Shown: piece by piece, positions 63,245 through 64,000 of the stretch
Position numbering within the stretch: the stretch's first letter is position 1
Layout: every line of letters begins with the position of its first letter
Assembly (NCBI GenBank): GCA_008828725.1
Contig: MEHQ01001759.1
Span: 1-64,000, forward strand
DNA: 64,000 nucleotides
Origin: Saccharina japonica
Taxonomy: Eukaryota; Sar; Phaeophyceae; Laminariales; Laminariaceae
Direction: 5' to 3'
Made by a program: the position numbers and the translations under genes
Notes under the pieces: generated by a model
Database searches by the model: none
What the model was told of the DNA's origin: nothing
What the model saw: the letters and a program-made list of their open reading frames with translations, nothing else

Positions 63245-64000
63245 ATTTCTACTTCAACTGCTCGTGGAACTTCAGTACTCGCCCCGACAGGAGTAGGAAA
63301 ACGGCTGTGACAAAACGCCTAAACAAATAAGCAAACAAACTATAAACTATCGCGGTGCTGCTGATTAGTTCATAACAGCGCGTTACACTGAATGACGCTG
63401 TCCGTGCGCAAGAATGAATTAGTCTAGACGCAGGAATTACGGGCGTAGGCTGATCTCCTATTCCGGAGGAACATGGTAAGAGCCAAATATAGTGTGCAAA
63501 CCTAGGGGGTCCGTGCGAGTACCTGTGTTTGGGTCCATCATGGGTTATGATTATTATACTAAGTATACTACTAGTAGTATTACGATGCCCCCCCCGTAAT
63601 AGTATCTACCTCGCGGTTGTCGTACCCTAGTGGCATGCGTTACCAGGAGTGCGCCACATGCTTTCTTCAGCTCCATCTACTATTGAGATCCTTTGCACGA
63701 TATTGTGGCTACCTATTTACCTGTGGAATACACAACTTAGTTGGGGAAGGGTTGTGGCTGCGAAGTAGCTAGTGTGGTAGCGCGCCAGAGATGAGGGTGT
63801 TGCCCATGACGTGTCCTCTACTTGTTAAGCTGATAAATGAACAGAGAAAGGTAAGGGAGAAGTTCTAAGGATACTTCAACCAAATCAACAGATAGCCTCC
63901 GCATGCAGTAGTTGGTCACTCGCACCACATATACTGTCAAAACTCTCGAAACAGTCGTAGTCTTGGCGCAGGGTTGTCTCATTTTCGCCTGTTACCAGCT
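63245..64000. other. No gene recognised
   Basis: Includes a short inverted motif at 63555-63600 (ACTACTAGTAGTAT, then CCCCCCCCGTAATAG) that resembles one end of family B. Otherwise unassigned. Confidence 0.35.

Overview
This window looks like transposon-rich eukaryotic nuclear DNA. The genes that can be read are split by GT-AG introns. There are tRNA-headed SINEs with poly(A) tails and target-site duplications, several families of miniature inverted-repeat elements (MITEs), many microsatellites, and a run of Ns from assembly scaffolding. No ribosomal RNA gene, intact tRNA gene, CRISPR array or bacterial operon was seen. A glutathione S-transferase of the type seen in photosynthetic stramenopiles, together with a capsid gene of the nucleocytoplasmic large DNA virus (NCLDV) kind, would suit a brown alga or a relative. 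That placement is inference.

Layout. 1-7.7 kb and 48.4-53.5 kb hold one family of large elements. Their ends read CTAGGGAATAAG...CTTATTCCCTAG next to TA, and each end contains a GGCCCT...AGGGCC hairpin. Two arms occur: type A, about 1.65 kb, full of ACGT and TACTCGGAGTAC repeats, and type B, about 0.8-1.7 kb. The copy at 48.4-53.5 kb encloses a core with an NCLDV major capsid protein gene broken by one frameshift. The arm at 1.0-2.7 kb borders a different core, a coiled-coil-type frame interrupted only by TGA codons. The copy at 3.3-7.7 kb has both arms and no core.

7.7-28 kb is mostly repeats: MITE family A (about 250 bp, 4-bp target duplications), family B (about 100 bp), family C (GGGCCC ends) and family D (TTAA, piggyBac-like), plus SINEs, tandem duplications and GC-rich hairpins. 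The first exon of one glutathione S-transferase gene lies at 9.7 kb. 28.1-33.7 kb holds a complete five-exon glutathione S-transferase gene on the minus strand, with introns swollen by MITE copies. 34.6-35.9 kb holds a glutamine-rich reading frame that looks broken. 36-48 kb is again mainly repeats with a few weak exon candidates. 55-64 kb is poorer in repeats and carries a plausible minus-strand gene of about ten exons (62.5-59.0 kb) that I do not recognise.

How it fits together. The host genes present are one complete and one partial glutathione S-transferase and one unknown gene. The rest records layered mobile-element activity, including nested insertions that give a relative order: family A first, then C, D and SINE into it. 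The point most worth following up is a virus-type capsid gene held inside a repeat-bounded element that exists in several copies with different cores.
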